From assembly GCA_022824305.1 (NCBI GenBank), contig JAJEAD010000076.1, forward strand, positions 303,162-367,161: a DNA stretch of 64,000 nucleotides, given 5' to 3'. The stretch is from Gammaproteobacteria bacterium. Lineage in GTDB: Bacteria > Pseudomonadota > Gammaproteobacteria > HK1. Each line of letters opens with the position of its first letter. The stretch's first letter is position 1. Under the pieces are notes generated by a model that saw nothing but the letters and a program-made list of their open reading frames with translations, was not told the origin of the DNA and searched no databases. The translations under genes and the position numbers were made by a program. Positions 51,329 through 60,939 of the stretch are shown here, one piece after another.

Positions 51329-51403
51329 CCTGCCCTACTTGGATTAGGGCCCCAGAGCCCTACCTGGAGTAGAGCTCCAGAGCCCTACTTCGAGTAGAGC
51401 TCC
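51329..51403 (-). repeat. 25-bp tandem repeat, three copies, of the rpsD 3' end
   Basis: Copy 1 is 51379-51403 and includes the last codons and stop of rpsD. Copy 2 is 51354-51378 with two mismatches. Copy 3 is 51329-51353 with about seven mismatches. In the transcribed strand the junctions fold into two tandem hairpins (51387-51370 and 51362-51345) with 7-bp stems and four-base CUGG loops, the first starting at the rpsD UAG. Confidence 0.9.
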
Positions 51404-52008
51404 ACTACGAGCTGCTCGCTGATGTCCGGAGGAAGGTCCTGGCGCTCGGGCACCGACTTGAACACTCCCTCCATCTTCGACACGTCCGTCTCGACCCAGT
51501 CGGGAAATCCGTACTGTTCGGCCACGGAGAGGGCATCCTGAATGCGCGCCTGCCGGCGCGCCCGTTCTCGGACGCTCACCACGTCGCCTGCGCTCACCTG
51601 GTAGGACGCGAAGCTCACGACGTGTCCGTTGACCTCTATCGCGCGGTGGCCCACGAGTTGCCGCGCCTCCGCGCGGGTGGACGCAAAGCCCATCCGGTAG
51701 ACCACGTTGTCCAGACGGCACTCGAGCAGCTTCAGCAGGTTCTCGCCGGTAGCTCCACGCTTCCGGGCTGCGTTCCGGTAGTAGTTGCGAAACTGCCGCT
51801 CCAGGACGCCATAGATCCTGCGCAGCTTCTGCTTCTCGCGCAGCTGGATTGCATAGTCCGACGAACGTCTCTGGCGTCGGGTGCCGTGCTGGCCGGGAAG
51901 ACTGTCGATCTTGCACTTGGAGTCGAGCGGTCGAGTCCGGCTCTTGAGCAGGAGATCGGTGCCCTCTCTCCGGCTGAGGCGGCAGGTGGGTCCGGTGTAT
52001 CTGGCCAT
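51385..52008 (-). CDS. rpsD: 30S ribosomal protein S4
   Basis: Primary 16S-binding assembly protein (207 aa; E. coli 206) and, in E. coli, the translational repressor of the alpha operon. It begins [20 protein letters not shown]. The S4 RNA-binding domain runs from about residue 97 ([22 protein letters not shown]). It ends ELYSK exactly as in E. coli, which confirms the stop at 51385 despite the repeats behind it. Confidence 0.99.
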   Translation of the reverse strand: MARYTGPTCRLSRREGTDLLLKSRTRPLDSKCKIDSLPGQHGTRRQRRSSDYAIQLREKQKLRRIYGVLERQFRNYYRNAARKRGATGENLLKLLECRLDNVVYRMGFASTRAEARQLVGHRAIEVNGHVVSFASYQVSAGDVVSVRERARRQARIQDALSVAEQYGFPDWVETDVSKMEGVFKSVPERQDLPPDISEQLVVELYSK

Positions 52009-52011
52009 GTG

Positions 52012-52401
52012 CTAAACGCGCCTCTTCTTTGGCGGGCGGCATCCGTTGTGGGGAATGGGGGTCACGTCGGTGATGCTGGTTATCTTGAAGCCGGCGTTGT
52101 TGAGAGCCCTGACGGCGCTCTCCCGTCCGGGACCGGGTCCCTTGACGCGCAGCTCCAGAGTCCTCATGCCCATCTCCGCTACCGTCTGGCCGACTCTCGC
52201 CGCCGCCACCTGTGCGGCGAAGGGAGTGCTCTTGCGAGACCCCTTGAACCCGCTCGCCCCGGCGGTCGCCCAGGCCAGCGCGTTGCCCTGCCGGTCGGTG
52301 ATGGTGATCACGGTGTTGTTGAATGAGGCATGCACGTGCGCGACCCCGTCGCTCACGTTGCGCCTCACCTTCTTCTTGGTGCGAACCTTCGCTCTCGCCA
52401 T
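52012..52401 (-). CDS. rpsK: 30S ribosomal protein S11
   Basis: 129 aa, the same length as in E. coli. Conserved core: [20 protein letters not shown] and [14 protein letters not shown]. The ATG at 52401 is the family start; longer in-frame readings run into rpsM. It forms part of the platform that holds the 3' end of 16S rRNA. It is 3 bp before rpsD. Confidence 0.98.
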   Translation of the reverse strand: MARAKVRTKKKVRRNVSDGVAHVHASFNNTVITITDRQGNALAWATAGASGFKGSRKSTPFAAQVAAARVGQTVAEMGMRTLELRVKGPGPGRESAVRALNNAGFKITSITDVTPIPHNGCRPPKKRRV

Positions 52402-52430
52402 GGAAGTGTCAGCCCTCAGCTCGTGCTTTG

Positions 52431-52787
52431 CTACTTGCGGATCGGCCTTCTCGGTCCCTTGCGGGTGCGCCCGTTGGTGTGCGTGCGCTGCCCGCGAACC
52501 GGGAGTCCGCGCCGATGACGGATACCCCGATAGCATCCCAGGTCCATCAGCCGCTTGATGCTCATGGACACCGTGCGCCTGAGGTCGCCTTCGATGGTGT
52601 AGCGGCTCACCTGCACGCGCAGCGACTCGAGCTGCTCCTCGCTCAGGTTGATGACCCGGGTCTCGATGGGAACCCCGGCCGCGGCACAGATATCGAGGGC
52701 GCGCGTCCGTCCGATGCCGTAGATCGAAGTGAGCGCGACCCATGTGTGCTTGCGGTCCGGGATGTTGATGCCGGCGATGCGGGCCAT
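52431..52787 (-). CDS. rpsM: 30S ribosomal protein S13
   Basis: 118 aa, as in E. coli. [19 protein letters not shown] and the C-terminal [19 protein letters not shown] are typical. It sits in the head and contacts L5 and the P-site tRNA. First long gene of the alpha operon, after rpmJ. Confidence 0.98.
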   Translation of the reverse strand: MARIAGINIPDRKHTWVALTSIYGIGRTRALDICAAAGVPIETRVINLSEEQLESLRVQVSRYTIEGDLRRTVSMSIKRLMDLGCYRGIRHRRGLPVRGQRTHTNGRTRKGPRRPIRK

Positions 52788-52833
52788 GGCCTGTTTCCTC
52801 CGATGTGCGAATCTTCAGACGACGCGTCGCCGC

Positions 52834-52947
52834 TCAGCCCTGCCGCTGCTTGTGACGCCCGTCGCGACAGATGACTCGGGTAACGCCGCGACGCTTGACG
52901 ATACGGCAGTTCCGGCAGAGGCGCTTTACCGATGCCCTGACTTTCAT
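52834..52947 (-). CDS. rpmJ: 50S ribosomal protein L36 (zinc-binding form)
   Basis: Read directly from the minus strand: 37 aa starting [14 protein letters not shown] and ending GRHKQRQG. Four zinc ligands are present: C11, C14, C27 and H32. This is the C+ form that needs zinc. It lies between secY and rpsM, the normal place, with gaps of 16 and 46 bp. Confidence 0.97.
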   Translation of the reverse strand: MKVRASVKRLCRNCRIVKRRGVTRVICRDGRHKQRQG

Positions 52948-52963
52948 GTTCCTTGCTCCGTAG

Positions 52964-54325
52964 CTACCGGGGTACGCCGGCGCGGCCGTAACCCTTCAGG
53001 TTGGCCTTCTTGAGAAGCCCTTCGTATTGATGAGACATCATGTGGGCCTGCACCTGCCCCATGAAGTCCATCGTGACGACCACGATTATCAGGAGCGAGG
53101 TGCCCCCGAAGTAGAAAGGCACGTTCCACTTCAGGATGAGAAACTCGGGCAGCAGGCACACTCCCGTGATGTACAGCGCCCCGGCGATCGTCAGCCGGGT
53201 CATGACCCCGTCGATGTAGCGTGCGGTCTGGTCCCCCGGACGGATTCCGGGGATGAACGCCCCGGACTTCTTCAGGTTTTCCGCCGTGTCGCGGGAATCG
53301 AACACGAGCGCGGTATAGAAGAAACAGAAGAAGATGATCGCGGCCGCGTAGAACATGACGTAGAGGGGCTGGCCGGGAGACAGGGTGGTGGAGATATCCC
53401 GCAGCCAGGTCATGCCTTCGGCACTACCGAACCAGCCGCCGAGGGTGGCGGGGAAGAGGATGATGCTGGAGGCGAAGATGGGTGGAATCACTCCCGCCAT
53501 GTTGAGCTTCAGCGGCAGATGGCTGCTCTGTCCCGCGTACATCCTCCGTCCCACCTGGCGCTTGGCGTAGTTGACGGTGATTCGTCTCTGCCCCCGCTCC
53601 ACGAACACCACGAATGCGGTGACCGCGAGGGCGAGTCCGAGCAGGAGAAACACCAGCACCACGTTGAGCTCGCCGGTCCGGGCGAGCTCCAGCGTGCCGC
53701 CGATCGCTGAAGGCAGGCCGGCCACGATGCCGGCGAAGATGATGATGGAGATGCCGTTTCCGATGCCACGCTCGCTGACCTGCTCGCCCAGCCACATCAG
53801 GAACACGGTGCCGGTCACGAGCGTGGTGACGGCGGTTATGCGAAATCCCCATCCCGGGTCGAGCACCACCGCCAGTCCGCCGCTCGCCTGCTGGCCTTCG
53901 AGCGCGATCGCCACCCCGAGCGCCTGGAAGGTGGCGAGCACCACGGTCGCGTAGCGCGTGTACTTGGTGATCTTTCGCCGGCCCGCTTCGCCCTCCCTGC
54001 GCAACTCCTTGAGCTTCGGCTCGACGTGGGTCAGAAGCTGCATGATGATGGCCGCCGAAATGTAGGGCATGATGCCTATGGCGAAGAGAGAAAATCGGCC
54101 CAGCGCACCGCCGGAGAACATGTTGAACATGTCCAGGATGGTGCCGCGCTGCTGGTCGAAGAGGATCTGCAGCGCGATGGGGTCGATGCCCGGCACCGGA
54201 ATGAACGACCCGATCCGGAACACCACGAGCGCACCGATTACAAACAGGAATCGCTGCCTGAGCTCCGACGAGGTGCCGCCGCCGCCCGGCAGGGCGCCCG
54301 GGGTTCGACTTCTTCTACGCGCCAT
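52964..54325 (-). CDS. secY: Protein translocase subunit SecY
   Basis: Central channel of the Sec translocon (453 aa; E. coli 443), ten membrane helices. Plug-region and lateral-gate helices are recognisable from [13 protein letters not shown] and [26 protein letters not shown] (read in parts). The cytoplasmic loop with [21 protein letters not shown] and the C-terminal [14 protein letters not shown] are conserved. It is 24 bp after rplO in the spc operon. Confidence 0.98.
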   Translation of the reverse strand: MARRRSRTPGALPGGGGTSSELRQRFLFVIGALVVFRIGSFIPVPGIDPIALQILFDQQRGTILDMFNMFSGGALGRFSLFAIGIMPYISAAIIMQLLTHVEPKLKELRREGEAGRRKITKYTRYATVVLATFQALGVAIALEGQQASGGLAVVLDPGWGFRITAVTTLVTGTVFLMWLGEQVSERGIGNGISIIIFAGIVAGLPSAIGGTLELARTGELNVVLVFLLLGLALAVTAFVVFVERGQRRITVNYAKRQVGRRMYAGQSSHLPLKLNMAGVIPPIFASSIILFPATLGGWFGSAEGMTWLRDISTTLSPGQPLYVMFYAAAIIFFCFFYTALVFDSRDTAENLKKSGAFIPGIRPGDQTARYIDGVMTRLTIAGALYITGVCLLPEFLILKWNVPFYFGGTSLLIIVVVTMDFMGQVQAHMMSHQYEGLLKKANLKGYGRAGVPR

Positions 54326-54349
54326 CAGGGATCGACTCCGCGCCCGCCG

Positions 54350-54781
54350 CTATTCCACGCGCCCGCCGGCCGCCTCGACGACAGCGCGCGCGCCCCGGGT
54401 CGGTATCACGTCGCGCAGAACCACGGCCCGGGTGAGCCCTCCGCCGACGATCAGCTTGACGCGCCGGGCCCTCTTGCCCACCAGGCCGGCTGCCTTGAGG
54501 AGCGCCAGATCCACGAGCTCCGATTCCAGCCCTTCGATCTGATCGAGACGGACTTCGTCGGAGAAGCGGCTTCGGCGAGATGTGAATCCGAACTTCGGAA
54601 GGCGGCGCTGCAAGGGCATCTGACCGCCCTCGTATCCGGCGCCGGCGCCGCTGCCCGAACGGGACTTCTGACCCTTGTGCCCCCGACCGCAGGTCTTGCC
54701 CCGTCCCGCGGCAATGCCGCGGCCGACTCTCCGGCGCAGGCGCCTCGAGCCCGGCGCAGGATGAAGATCATTGAGATGCAT
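54350..54781 (-). CDS. rplO: 50S ribosomal protein L15
   Basis: 143 aa (E. coli 144). MHLNDLHPAPGSR is the family start, followed by the Gly/Arg-rich GRGKTCGRGHKGQKSRSG and PLQRRLPKFGF. The ATG at 54781 is chosen; an upstream extension overlaps rpmD. Confidence 0.97.
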   Translation of the reverse strand: MHLNDLHPAPGSRRLRRRVGRGIAAGRGKTCGRGHKGQKSRSGSGAGAGYEGGQMPLQRRLPKFGFTSRRSRFSDEVRLDQIEGLESELVDLALLKAAGLVGKRARRVKLIVGGGLTRAVVLRDVIPTRGARAVVEAAGGRVE

Positions 54782-54786
54782 CGGAC

Positions 54787-54984
54787 TCAGGCCTCCTCGA
54801 CCCGGAGCAGATAGGACACCTTGGCGATCATGCCGCGTACGCTGGGAGTGTCCTCGACCTCCACCGTCTGGTGCATGCGCCGCAGGCCGAGGCCGCGCAC
54901 GCACTCGCGATGTCCCTTGACACGCCCGTGCATGCTGCCCTTCAGCGTCACCCGCAAGCGCTCGGGCTGATTCGTCGTTGCCAT
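54787..54984 (-). CDS. rpmD: 50S ribosomal protein L30
   Basis: 65 aa (E. coli 59), with [12 protein letters not shown] and the C-terminal [16 protein letters not shown] typical of the family. It sits between rpsE (1-bp gap) and rplO (5-bp gap). Confidence 0.97.
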   Translation of the reverse strand: MATTNQPERLRVTLKGSMHGRVKGHRECVRGLGLRRMHQTVEVEDTPSVRGMIAKVSYLLRVEEA

Positions 54985-54985
54985 T

Positions 54986-55519
54986 TCAGTCTCCGGCGCG
55001 GCGTTCTTGTCGGTGACCCGTCAGCTCCTCGAGGGGCAGCCCCCGCTTGGCCGCGACCCGCTCCGGGTTCGAGCCCTGACGCAGCCCCTTGAGGGTGGCC
55101 TGAATCACGTTGACGGGATTTGGAGAGCCGATGCACTTTGCGAGCACGTCGCGCACTCCGAGCACCTCGAACACGGCGCGCATCGGACCACCGGCGATGA
55201 TTCCGGTGCCCTCGGAAGCCGGCTGCATGTAGATCTTGGCGGCTCCGTGGCGAGCCGTTACCGAGTAATGCAAGGTACCGCCCTTGAGCGGGACGCGAAC
55301 CATGTTCTTGCGAGCGTTCTCCATCGCCTTCTGAATGGCCGCGGGCACTTCCCGCGCCTTGCCGCGTCCCATTCCTACCCGTCCCTTGGCGTCACCGACC
55401 ACGGTTAGCGCCGTGAACCCGAACAGGCGTCCGCCCTTCACCACCTTGGCCACGCGGTTTATCTGCACCAGCTTCTCGAGAAGCTCGTCGCCATTCGCCG
55501 AAGTTTCGAAGTTTGCCAT
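54986..55519 (-). CDS. rpsE: 30S ribosomal protein S5
   Basis: 177 aa (E. coli 167). It contains [22 protein letters not shown] in the double-stranded RNA-binding fold and the C-terminal [16 protein letters not shown]. It takes part in decoding fidelity with S4. The extra residues are at the two ends. Confidence 0.98.
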   Translation of the reverse strand: MANFETSANGDELLEKLVQINRVAKVVKGGRLFGFTALTVVGDAKGRVGMGRGKAREVPAAIQKAMENARKNMVRVPLKGGTLHYSVTARHGAAKIYMQPASEGTGIIAGGPMRAVFEVLGVRDVLAKCIGSPNPVNVIQATLKGLRQGSNPERVAAKRGLPLEELTGHRQERRAGD

Positions 55520-55542
55520 GAGATGCCGATTCCGGCGCCCTC

Positions 55543-55896
55543 CTAGAACTTGAGCCCTTTCTCGCGTGCCTCTTCCGCCAGCACTCTTACCCTGCCGTGA
55601 TAACGGAATCCCGAGCGGTCGAACGCAACCTGCTCGACTCCCGCCTTCAACGCCCGTTCCGCAACGACCTGACCGACCAGCCGGGCGGCCGACAGGTTGC
55701 CTCCGTAGCCCACCGACTGCTTCACCTCGGAATCCAGCGTGGACGCGCTCGCCAGCACCCGGGCCCCGTCCGCACTGATGATCTGGGCATAGATGTGTCG
55801 CGACGTACGGTGCACGCAGAGTCGGTGCATTCCCTGCCCGGCGATTCTCGCTCGGGTCCGGCGGGCACGCCTCAACCTGCTACGTTTCTTGTTCAT
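55543..55896 (-). CDS. rplR: 50S ribosomal protein L18
   Basis: 117 aa, as in E. coli. [16 protein letters not shown] and the C-terminal [20 protein letters not shown] are conserved. It binds 5S rRNA with L5 and L25. Confidence 0.98.
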   Translation of the reverse strand: MNKKRSRLRRARRTRARIAGQGMHRLCVHRTSRHIYAQIISADGARVLASASTLDSEVKQSVGYGGNLSAARLVGQVVAERALKAGVEQVAFDRSGFRYHGRVRVLAEEAREKGLKF

Positions 55897-55902
55897 GGCG
55901 GA

Positions 55903-56436
55903 TTACTTCTTCTTTCCTTCCTTGCGCACGATGATCTCGTCCGCGTACTTGATCCCCTTGCCCTTGTAGGGTTCGGGAGGCCGAAACGCGCGAATCACGG
56001 CCGCGGTCTGGCCTACTCTCTGCTTGTCTATGCCGCTCACCAGGATCTCGGTCGGACTCGGCGTCTGAATCGAAATGCCCTCCGGAGGATCGAGCTCGAC
56101 GGAATGCGAGAAACCCAGGGCGAGCGAGAGCTTCGCCCCCTGCATCTGAGCCCGATATCCAATCCCGACGAGCTGAAGTCGCCGTTCGAAACCGTTGCTC
56201 ACGCCGGTGACCATGTTGTTCAGCAAGGCACGGGTGGTGCCGGCCATCGCCACCATCTTCGCCGCCCGCTCCCTCGCTCGGCAGCGAAGCACTCCGGCCT
56301 CCTGCGACACTTCGACCCACGCGTGCACGGACATGCCGAGATCGCCTTTCGGACCACGGACCTTCACCTGCTGGCCGTCTATGCTGACGTCGACGCCGGA
56401 GGGCACCCCGACGGGAGAGTTTGCAATTCTGGACAT
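55903..56436 (-). CDS. rplF: 50S ribosomal protein L6
   Basis: 177 aa, as in E. coli. MSRIANSPVGVPSGVDVSID at the start, and the duplicated RNA-binding fold ends in PPEPYKGKGIKYADEIIVRK. It is located near the GTPase-associated centre. Confidence 0.98.
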   Translation of the reverse strand: MSRIANSPVGVPSGVDVSIDGQQVKVRGPKGDLGMSVHAWVEVSQEAGVLRCRARERAAKMVAMAGTTRALLNNMVTGVSNGFERRLQLVGIGYRAQMQGAKLSLALGFSHSVELDPPEGISIQTPSPTEILVSGIDKQRVGQTAAVIRAFRPPEPYKGKGIKYADEIIVRKEGKKK

Positions 56437-56449
56437 TAGGAAGGCTCCG

Positions 56450-56842
56450 TCAGAACACCACGCCGAGCACTTCGCCGCCGTGCCCGGCCGCCCGGGCCTG
56501 GTGGTCGGTCATCACCCCTCTCGGAGTGGAGATGATGGCGACGCCCAAGCCTCCGTTGACGCTCGGCAGATCGTCCTTTCTCTTGTACACCCGAAGTCCG
56601 GGGCGACTCACCCGGCGAAGCAACTCGATGACGGGTCGGCCCTCGAAGTACTTGAGCACGATGATGAGCTCACGCCGGCCATCGTCTTCTATCGAATAAT
56701 CCTTGATGTAGCCCTGTTCCTTGAGCACATCGGCGATCGCCCGCTTGACCTTGGAAAGCGGCATCGTTACCCGGACCTTGCCTGAAGACTGTCCGTTGCG
56801 GATCCGCGTGAACATGTCTGCGATTGGATCTTGCATGCTCAT
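56450..56842 (-). CDS. rpsH: 30S ribosomal protein S8
   Basis: 130 aa, the same as E. coli. [18 protein letters not shown] is the family start and fixes the ATG at 56842. [17 protein letters not shown] and the [14 protein letters not shown] tail are conserved. It is a primary 16S binder and, in E. coli, the autoregulator of the spc operon. Confidence 0.98.
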   Translation of the reverse strand: MSMQDPIADMFTRIRNGQSSGKVRVTMPLSKVKRAIADVLKEQGYIKDYSIEDDGRRELIIVLKYFEGRPVIELLRRVSRPGLRVYKRKDDLPSVNGGLGVAIISTPRGVMTDHQARAAGHGGEVLGVVF

Positions 56843-56933
56843 GACTGATTGGACTCTCGCTCTTCTCTGGACGCCCTCGATCGCGGCGCCGCACATCCGA
56901 ACCTCTCTCGGGAGCGACGCGGGAGATGCGCCC

Positions 56934-57239
56934 TCACCAGCTTGCCTTGACCAGGCCCGGCACGTCACCCGACATTGCCGCTTCCCGAAGCTTGCTGCGA
57001 CCCAGGCCGAACTTGCGGTAGACGCCGTGCGGCCGGCCGGTAATCCGGCAGCGACGGCGCAGGCGCACCGGGCTCGAGTTGCGCGGCAGGCGCTGAAGCC
57101 TGATTCTGGCGTCGTGCCGCTCCTCGGGGCTGAGATCGGGGTCCACGGCTCGCTTCTTCAGCTCGCTGCGTCGTGCTGCGTACTTCGCCACCAGCCTCAC
57201 GCGCTTGGCTTCGCGATTCCTCACTGACAACTTGGCCAA
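56934..57239 (-). CDS. rpsN: 30S ribosomal protein S14 (zinc-independent long form)
   Basis: 101 aa, the long type. Only one Cys remains in the [21 protein letters not shown] region (quoted in part: [18 protein letters not shown]), so the zinc knuckle is lost (C- form). This contrasts with the zinc-binding L36. Gaps on both sides are about 90 bp and appear empty. Confidence 0.98.
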   Translation of the reverse strand: MAKLSVRNREAKRVRLVAKYAARRSELKKRAVDPDLSPEERHDARIRLQRLPRNSSPVRLRRRCRITGRPHGVYRKFGLGRSKLREAAMSGDVPGLVKASW

Positions 57240-57329
57240 CTCAACTCTCCATCGTCATGTGGGGTGAGGGATGTTCGACTGGCGATCTCCCGCCGCTTCG
57301 TCTCGGTCCCGCACCTTCCCGCGCCCCGC

Positions 57330-57872
57330 TCAATTCCCGCGAAAGGGAAAACGGAAGGCCTCGAGCAGGGCCCGGCCCTCGTCGTCGTTGCGGGCACTGG
57401 TGGTGATGCACACGTCGAGACCCCGGATCGCGTCGATACGGTCGTAATCGATCTCGGGGAATATGATCTGTTCGCGGATTCCCAGGCTGTAGTTGCCTCG
57501 ACCGTCGAATGCTCGGGCACTGTAGCCCCGAAAGTCCCGAGTTCTCGGAATCGCGACGCTGATCAGGCGATCCAGGAACTCGTACATGCGATCGCGGCGC
57601 AGCGTCACCTTGGCGCCTATGGGCCAGCCTTCCCTGATCTTGAAGCCGGCTACCGACTTCCGCGCACGAGTGACGATCGCCTTCTGACCCGCGATGCGCT
57701 CCAGATCGGCGAGCGCGTTGTCGAGCACTTTCTTGTCCCCGATCGCCTCGCCTACCCCCATGTTGAGGGTCATCTTGACGAGTCGGGGCACCTGCATCGC
57801 CGAGCGGTACTGGAACCTCTCGGTGAGTTGCGGCACGACCTCCTCGCGATAGTAGTCCCTCAGCCTCGGCAT
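57330..57872 (-). CDS. rplE: 50S ribosomal protein L5
   Basis: 180 aa (E. coli 179). [20 protein letters not shown] at the start and [19 protein letters not shown] are typical. It binds 5S rRNA and contacts S13 across the subunit interface. Confidence 0.98.
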   Translation of the reverse strand: MPRLRDYYREEVVPQLTERFQYRSAMQVPRLVKMTLNMGVGEAIGDKKVLDNALADLERIAGQKAIVTRARKSVAGFKIREGWPIGAKVTLRRDRMYEFLDRLISVAIPRTRDFRGYSARAFDGRGNYSLGIREQIIFPEIDYDRIDAIRGLDVCITTSARNDDEGRALLEAFRFPFRGN

Positions 57873-57879
57873 GATTACC

Positions 57880-58197
57880 TCAAACGTCTATCACTTCGCC
57901 CGTCGACTTGAATATGCGCACCTTTCGACCGTCGTCGAGCCACTTGTATCCAATCCGATCGCCCTTCCCGATGGCGGGATTGAAGATACCGATGTTGGAG
58001 ATGTGCACGGGCAGCTCCTTCTGGACGATGCCGCCCTGGGTGCCGCGTTGCGGATTCCCCCGCGTATGCCGCTTCACGACGTTGACGCCTTCCACGAGTA
58101 CGCGGTCTTCAGGGAGGACACGGAGCACGGTGCCTCGCTTGCCCCGATTCCGGCCTGTCCTGACCACCACGTCGTCACCCTTTCGAATGCGTGCCAT
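57880..58197 (-). CDS. rplX: 50S ribosomal protein L24
   Basis: 105 aa (E. coli 104). [20 protein letters not shown] is the KOW-motif start and sets the ATG at 58197 rather than the longer in-frame Met at 58215. It is an early assembly initiator of the large subunit. Confidence 0.97.
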   Translation of the reverse strand: MARIRKGDDVVVRTGRNRGKRGTVLRVLPEDRVLVEGVNVVKRHTRGNPQRGTQGGIVQKELPVHISNIGIFNPAIGKGDRIGYKWLDDGRKVRIFKSTGEVIDV

Positions 58198-58215
58198 CGA
58201 ACCAACCCCCCGCAT

Positions 58216-58584
58216 TCAGAGCACTTCGGGCGCCAGCGAAACGATTTTCATGAATCGCTCGGAACGCAGTTCCCGCGTCACCGGCCCGAATATGCGCGTA
58301 CCGATAGGCTGAAGCTGATTGTTCAGCAGGACCGCCGCATTGCTGTCGAATCGAATCAGGGATCCATCCGCGCGGCGCACGCCGGCCCGGGTCCTGACGA
58401 CCACCGCATTGTACATCTCGCCCTTCTTGACCTTGGCACGGGGAATCGCTTCCTTGACCGTGACCTTGATCACGTCACCGATGGCGGCATAGCGACGGCG
58501 GGATCCACCGAGCACCTTGACGCACATGAGGCGCCTTGCCCCGCTGTTGTCCGCGGCCTGCAGCACTGACTGCATCTGAATCAT
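58216..58584 (-). CDS. rplN: 50S ribosomal protein L14
   Basis: 122 aa (E. coli 123). [20 protein letters not shown] and the C-terminal [13 protein letters not shown] are near-invariant. It is the first gene of the spc operon by convention, and forms an intersubunit bridge. Confidence 0.99.
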   Translation of the reverse strand: MIQMQSVLQAADNSGARRLMCVKVLGGSRRRYAAIGDVIKVTVKEAIPRAKVKKGEMYNAVVVRTRAGVRRADGSLIRFDSNAAVLLNNQLQPIGTRIFGPVTRELRSERFMKIVSLAPEVL

Positions 58585-58618
58585 GTCTCGATTTCCCGGT
58601 CCGTGCGGCGGAATCCCT

Positions 58619-58900
58619 CTACCTCGCCCGCTCCATGATCTGCGCCAGGCGCCACGACTTGGTCTTGGAGAGGGGGCGGCACTGCTCGATGCTCACGGTG
58701 TCGCCCATGCGACACTCGTTGTTCTCGTCGTGCGCATGCAGCGTGCTCTTGCGCCTGATGTACTTCTTGTACAGGGGATGCTTCACCCGGCGCTCGACCA
58801 TCACCGTGATCGTCTTGTCCATGCGATCGCTCACCACGCGCCCCGTCAACACCCGTGCCCGACGGGTCGGGCCGCGGGAACCCGCATCCTGATCGCTCAT
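58619..58900 (-). CDS. rpsQ: 30S ribosomal protein S17
   Basis: 93 aa (E. coli 84); the extra residues are at the N-terminus. [20 protein letters not shown] is the OB-fold core, with [19 protein letters not shown] near the end. The ATG overlaps the rpmC stop by four bases. Confidence 0.97.
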   Translation of the reverse strand: MSDQDAGSRGPTRRARVLTGRVVSDRMDKTITVMVERRVKHPLYKKYIRRKSTLHAHDENNECRMGDTVSIEQCRPLSKTKSWRLAQIMERAR

Positions 58901-59100
58901 GGGCGCTCCCTCTCTCCACGCCGTTCGTTGATGACCGTCTTGACCCTCGCGACATCGCGCCGCAGCGACTTCATCTCGCTGGGACGGGCGAGCTGTCCGG
59001 TACCATGCTGCATGCGCAGGTTGAAGCTCCTTCGCGAGAGCGCAAGGAGCTCTCCCTTCAGTTCCTCGTCCGTCTTCGACCGGAGCTCACTCGCTTTCAT
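58897..59100 (-). CDS. rpmC: 50S ribosomal protein L29
   Basis: 67 aa (E. coli 63). [19 protein letters not shown] and [17 protein letters not shown] are typical. The A of its ATG is the last base of the rplP TGA (TGATG overlap), and its own stop overlaps rpsQ. It lies near the tunnel exit. Confidence 0.97.
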   Translation of the reverse strand: MKASELRSKTDEELKGELLALSRRSFNLRMQHGTGQLARPSEMKSLRRDVARVKTVINERRGERERP

Positions 59101-59513
59101 CAGAACACCGTCCGGGTCACGAAGGTCGTTTGAACCGACAGCTTGGCCGCGGCGAGACGGAAGGCCTCCCGGGCAAGACTCTCTTCCACGCCCTGCATCT
59201 CGTAGAGCATCCGGCCCGGCTGAACCTGCGCCACCCAGTACTCCACGTTGCCCTTGCCCTTTCCCTGGCGAACCTCGAGCGGCTTCTTCGTGACCGGCTT
59301 GTCCGGAAACACCCTGATCCAGATCTTCGCGCCGCGGCGCACCTTGCGGGTGATCGCGCGACGTGCCGCCTCGATCTGGCGCGCGGTGACCCGCCCGCGC
59401 GTGGTCGCCTTGAGTCCGAAATCACCGAAGCTGACGCGGTTTCCCGACATCGCCTTGCCGCGATTTCGCCCTTTCTGCTGCTTGCGATACTTGGTGCGCT
59501 TGGGTTGAAACAT
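59100..59513 (-). CDS. rplP: 50S ribosomal protein L16
   Basis: 137 aa (E. coli 136). [19 protein letters not shown] and [20 protein letters not shown] are conserved. It positions tRNA in the A site. The start is 4 bp after the rpsC stop. Confidence 0.99.
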   Translation of the reverse strand: MFQPKRTKYRKQQKGRNRGKAMSGNRVSFGDFGLKATTRGRVTARQIEAARRAITRKVRRGAKIWIRVFPDKPVTKKPLEVRQGKGKGNVEYWVAQVQPGRMLYEMQGVEESLAREAFRLAAAKLSVQTTFVTRTVF

Positions 59514-59517
59514 GCGT

Positions 59518-60195
59518 TCAGGCCTCCGATCTCGGAGCCGCCTCGTTGTCCGGCCCCGCTTCCTGGGGATCGAAGACCTCTCCCTTGAAAATCCAGACCT
59601 TCACACCGATGACGCCGTAGGTCGTCCGGGCCTCGGCCAATCCGTAGTCGATGTCCGCCCGCAGGGTGTGCAGAGGCACGCGGCCCTCCCGATACCACTC
59701 GGAGCGTGCGATTTCCGCACCGTTCAGGCGGCCGCTGACCTTGATCTTCACCCCCTCGGCCCCGAGACGCATGGCGTTGGTCACCGCCCGCCTCATCGCG
59801 CGACGGAACATGATACGGCGCTCGAGCTGTCCGGCAACGCTTTCCGCGACCAGGTAGGCATCGAGCTCCGGCTTGCGGATCTCCTCCACTCCGATGTGAA
59901 CCGGAACCTTCATCATCCGGGAGACTTCGCCGCGCAACGCCTCGATGTCCTCTCCCTTCTTGCCGATGACGATGCCCGGGCGCGCGGTGTGAATGACGAT
60001 TCGCGCATTCTTGGCCGGGCGCGCAATGGCGATGGCGCTCACCGAAGCGTGAGAGAGCTTCCTGCGCAGAAACTTCCGGACCTCGAGATCGACATTGAGG
60101 TGATCGGCATACTCGCCGCTGCCCGCGTACCAGATGGAGTTCCAGTTCTTGACGATTCCGAGGCGGATGCCGGTCGGATGTACTTTCTGCCCCAT
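59518..60195 (-). CDS. rpsC: 30S ribosomal protein S3
   Basis: 225 aa (E. coli 233). [20 protein letters not shown] at the start. The KH domain has [12 protein letters not shown] with the GxxG loop. It lines the mRNA entry channel. The last 15 residues are poorly conserved, as usual. Confidence 0.99.
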   Translation of the reverse strand: MGQKVHPTGIRLGIVKNWNSIWYAGSGEYADHLNVDLEVRKFLRRKLSHASVSAIAIARPAKNARIVIHTARPGIVIGKKGEDIEALRGEVSRMMKVPVHIGVEEIRKPELDAYLVAESVAGQLERRIMFRRAMRRAVTNAMRLGAEGVKIKVSGRLNGAEIARSEWYREGRVPLHTLRADIDYGLAEARTTYGVIGVKVWIFKGEVFDPQEAGPDNEAAPRSEA

Positions 60196-60207
60196 GGGTT
60201 ACCCCGC

Positions 60208-60540
60208 TCAGTCGTCGGCCACGGTCAAGGTAATGTGGCTCGTCGGCTTCAGGATCCGAGTCGCCCGGCCTCGCGCCCTCGGTCGAAAGCGCTTGTAGAC
60301 GGGCCCCTGATCGACACAGATGGTGTGCACCCGCAACTCGTCGATATCCGCGCCCTCGTTGTGCTCGGCGTTCGCGATCGCCGAGTTCAGCACTTTCCTG
60401 ATGACGGAAGCTGCCCGCTTGCGGCTGAAGGTCAACAACTCGTCCGCACGCTCCACCGGAAGGCCGCGAATCTGGTCCGCGACCAGCCTCGCCTTGCGCG
60501 GGGAGAGCCGGGCGAACCTCAGTCTTGCCGATACTTCCAT
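60208..60540 (-). CDS. rplV: 50S ribosomal protein L22
   Basis: 110 aa, as in E. coli. [20 protein letters not shown] and [20 protein letters not shown] are typical; its beta-hairpin lines the exit tunnel. The Shine-Dalgarno AAGGG (plus-strand 60548-60552) is seven bases before the ATG but lies inside one arm of the inverted repeat between rpsS and rplV. Confidence 0.98.
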   Translation of the reverse strand: MEVSARLRFARLSPRKARLVADQIRGLPVERADELLTFSRKRAASVIRKVLNSAIANAEHNEGADIDELRVHTICVDQGPVYKRFRPRARGRATRILKPTSHITLTVADD

Positions 60541-60543
60541 CCT

Positions 60544-60650
60544 AGTACCCTTGCACAGTGATCATGATCAATTGCAAATCAATAGCTTGGACTTCGCCGT
60601 GGTCTTGTCTGCGTCGCGTGAACCGGTCAGATTCACTGTGCAAAGGTACT
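60544..60650 (-). repeat. 107-bp inverted-repeat element between rpsS and rplV
   Basis: Arms at 60544-60561 and 60633-60650 match over 18 bp with one difference, which becomes a G-U pair in the mRNA. The intervening 71 bp is AT-richer than the operon and carries the 12-bp palindrome TGATCATGATCA (60559-60570). The rpsS-rplV gap is 119 bp, against about a dozen in most relatives. No clear target-site duplication is seen. It could be a small mobile element or a regulatory hairpin. Confidence 0.85.
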
Positions 60651-60659
60651 GATACCCGC

Positions 60660-60935
60660 CTACTTCTTTGTCTTGCGGTCGCCGGAATGGCCGCGAAAGG
60701 TCCGGGTGGGGGCAAACTCGCCCAGCTTGTGACCGACCATGTTCTCGGTCACCAGGATGGGAACGTGCTGACGACCGTTGTGCACCGCGATCGTGAGACC
60801 GACCATGTCGGGAACGATCATGGAGCGGCGCGACCAGGTCTTGATGGGACGCTTGCTGTTGATGGCCGCCGCGGCCTCGACGCGTCGACCGAGATGATGG
60901 TCGACGAAAGGTCCCTTCTTGATCGATCGAGGCAC
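60660..60935 (-). CDS. rpsS: 30S ribosomal protein S19
   Basis: 91 aa (E. coli 92). [40 protein letters not shown] and the C-terminal [20 protein letters not shown] are standard. It forms part of the head and contacts S13. The gene is intact despite the element that follows. Confidence 0.98.
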   Translation of the reverse strand: MPRSIKKGPFVDHHLGRRVEAAAAINSKRPIKTWSRRSMIVPDMVGLTIAVHNGRQHVPILVTENMVGHKLGEFAPTRTFRGHSGDRKTKK

Positions 60936-60939
60936 CTGA

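Noticed and set aside
48378..51347. A 989-codon plus-strand frame through gatB, rplQ and rpoA
   Set aside because: It is a shifted or antisense shadow of three well-conserved genes and has Arg/Gly/Pro-rich composition.
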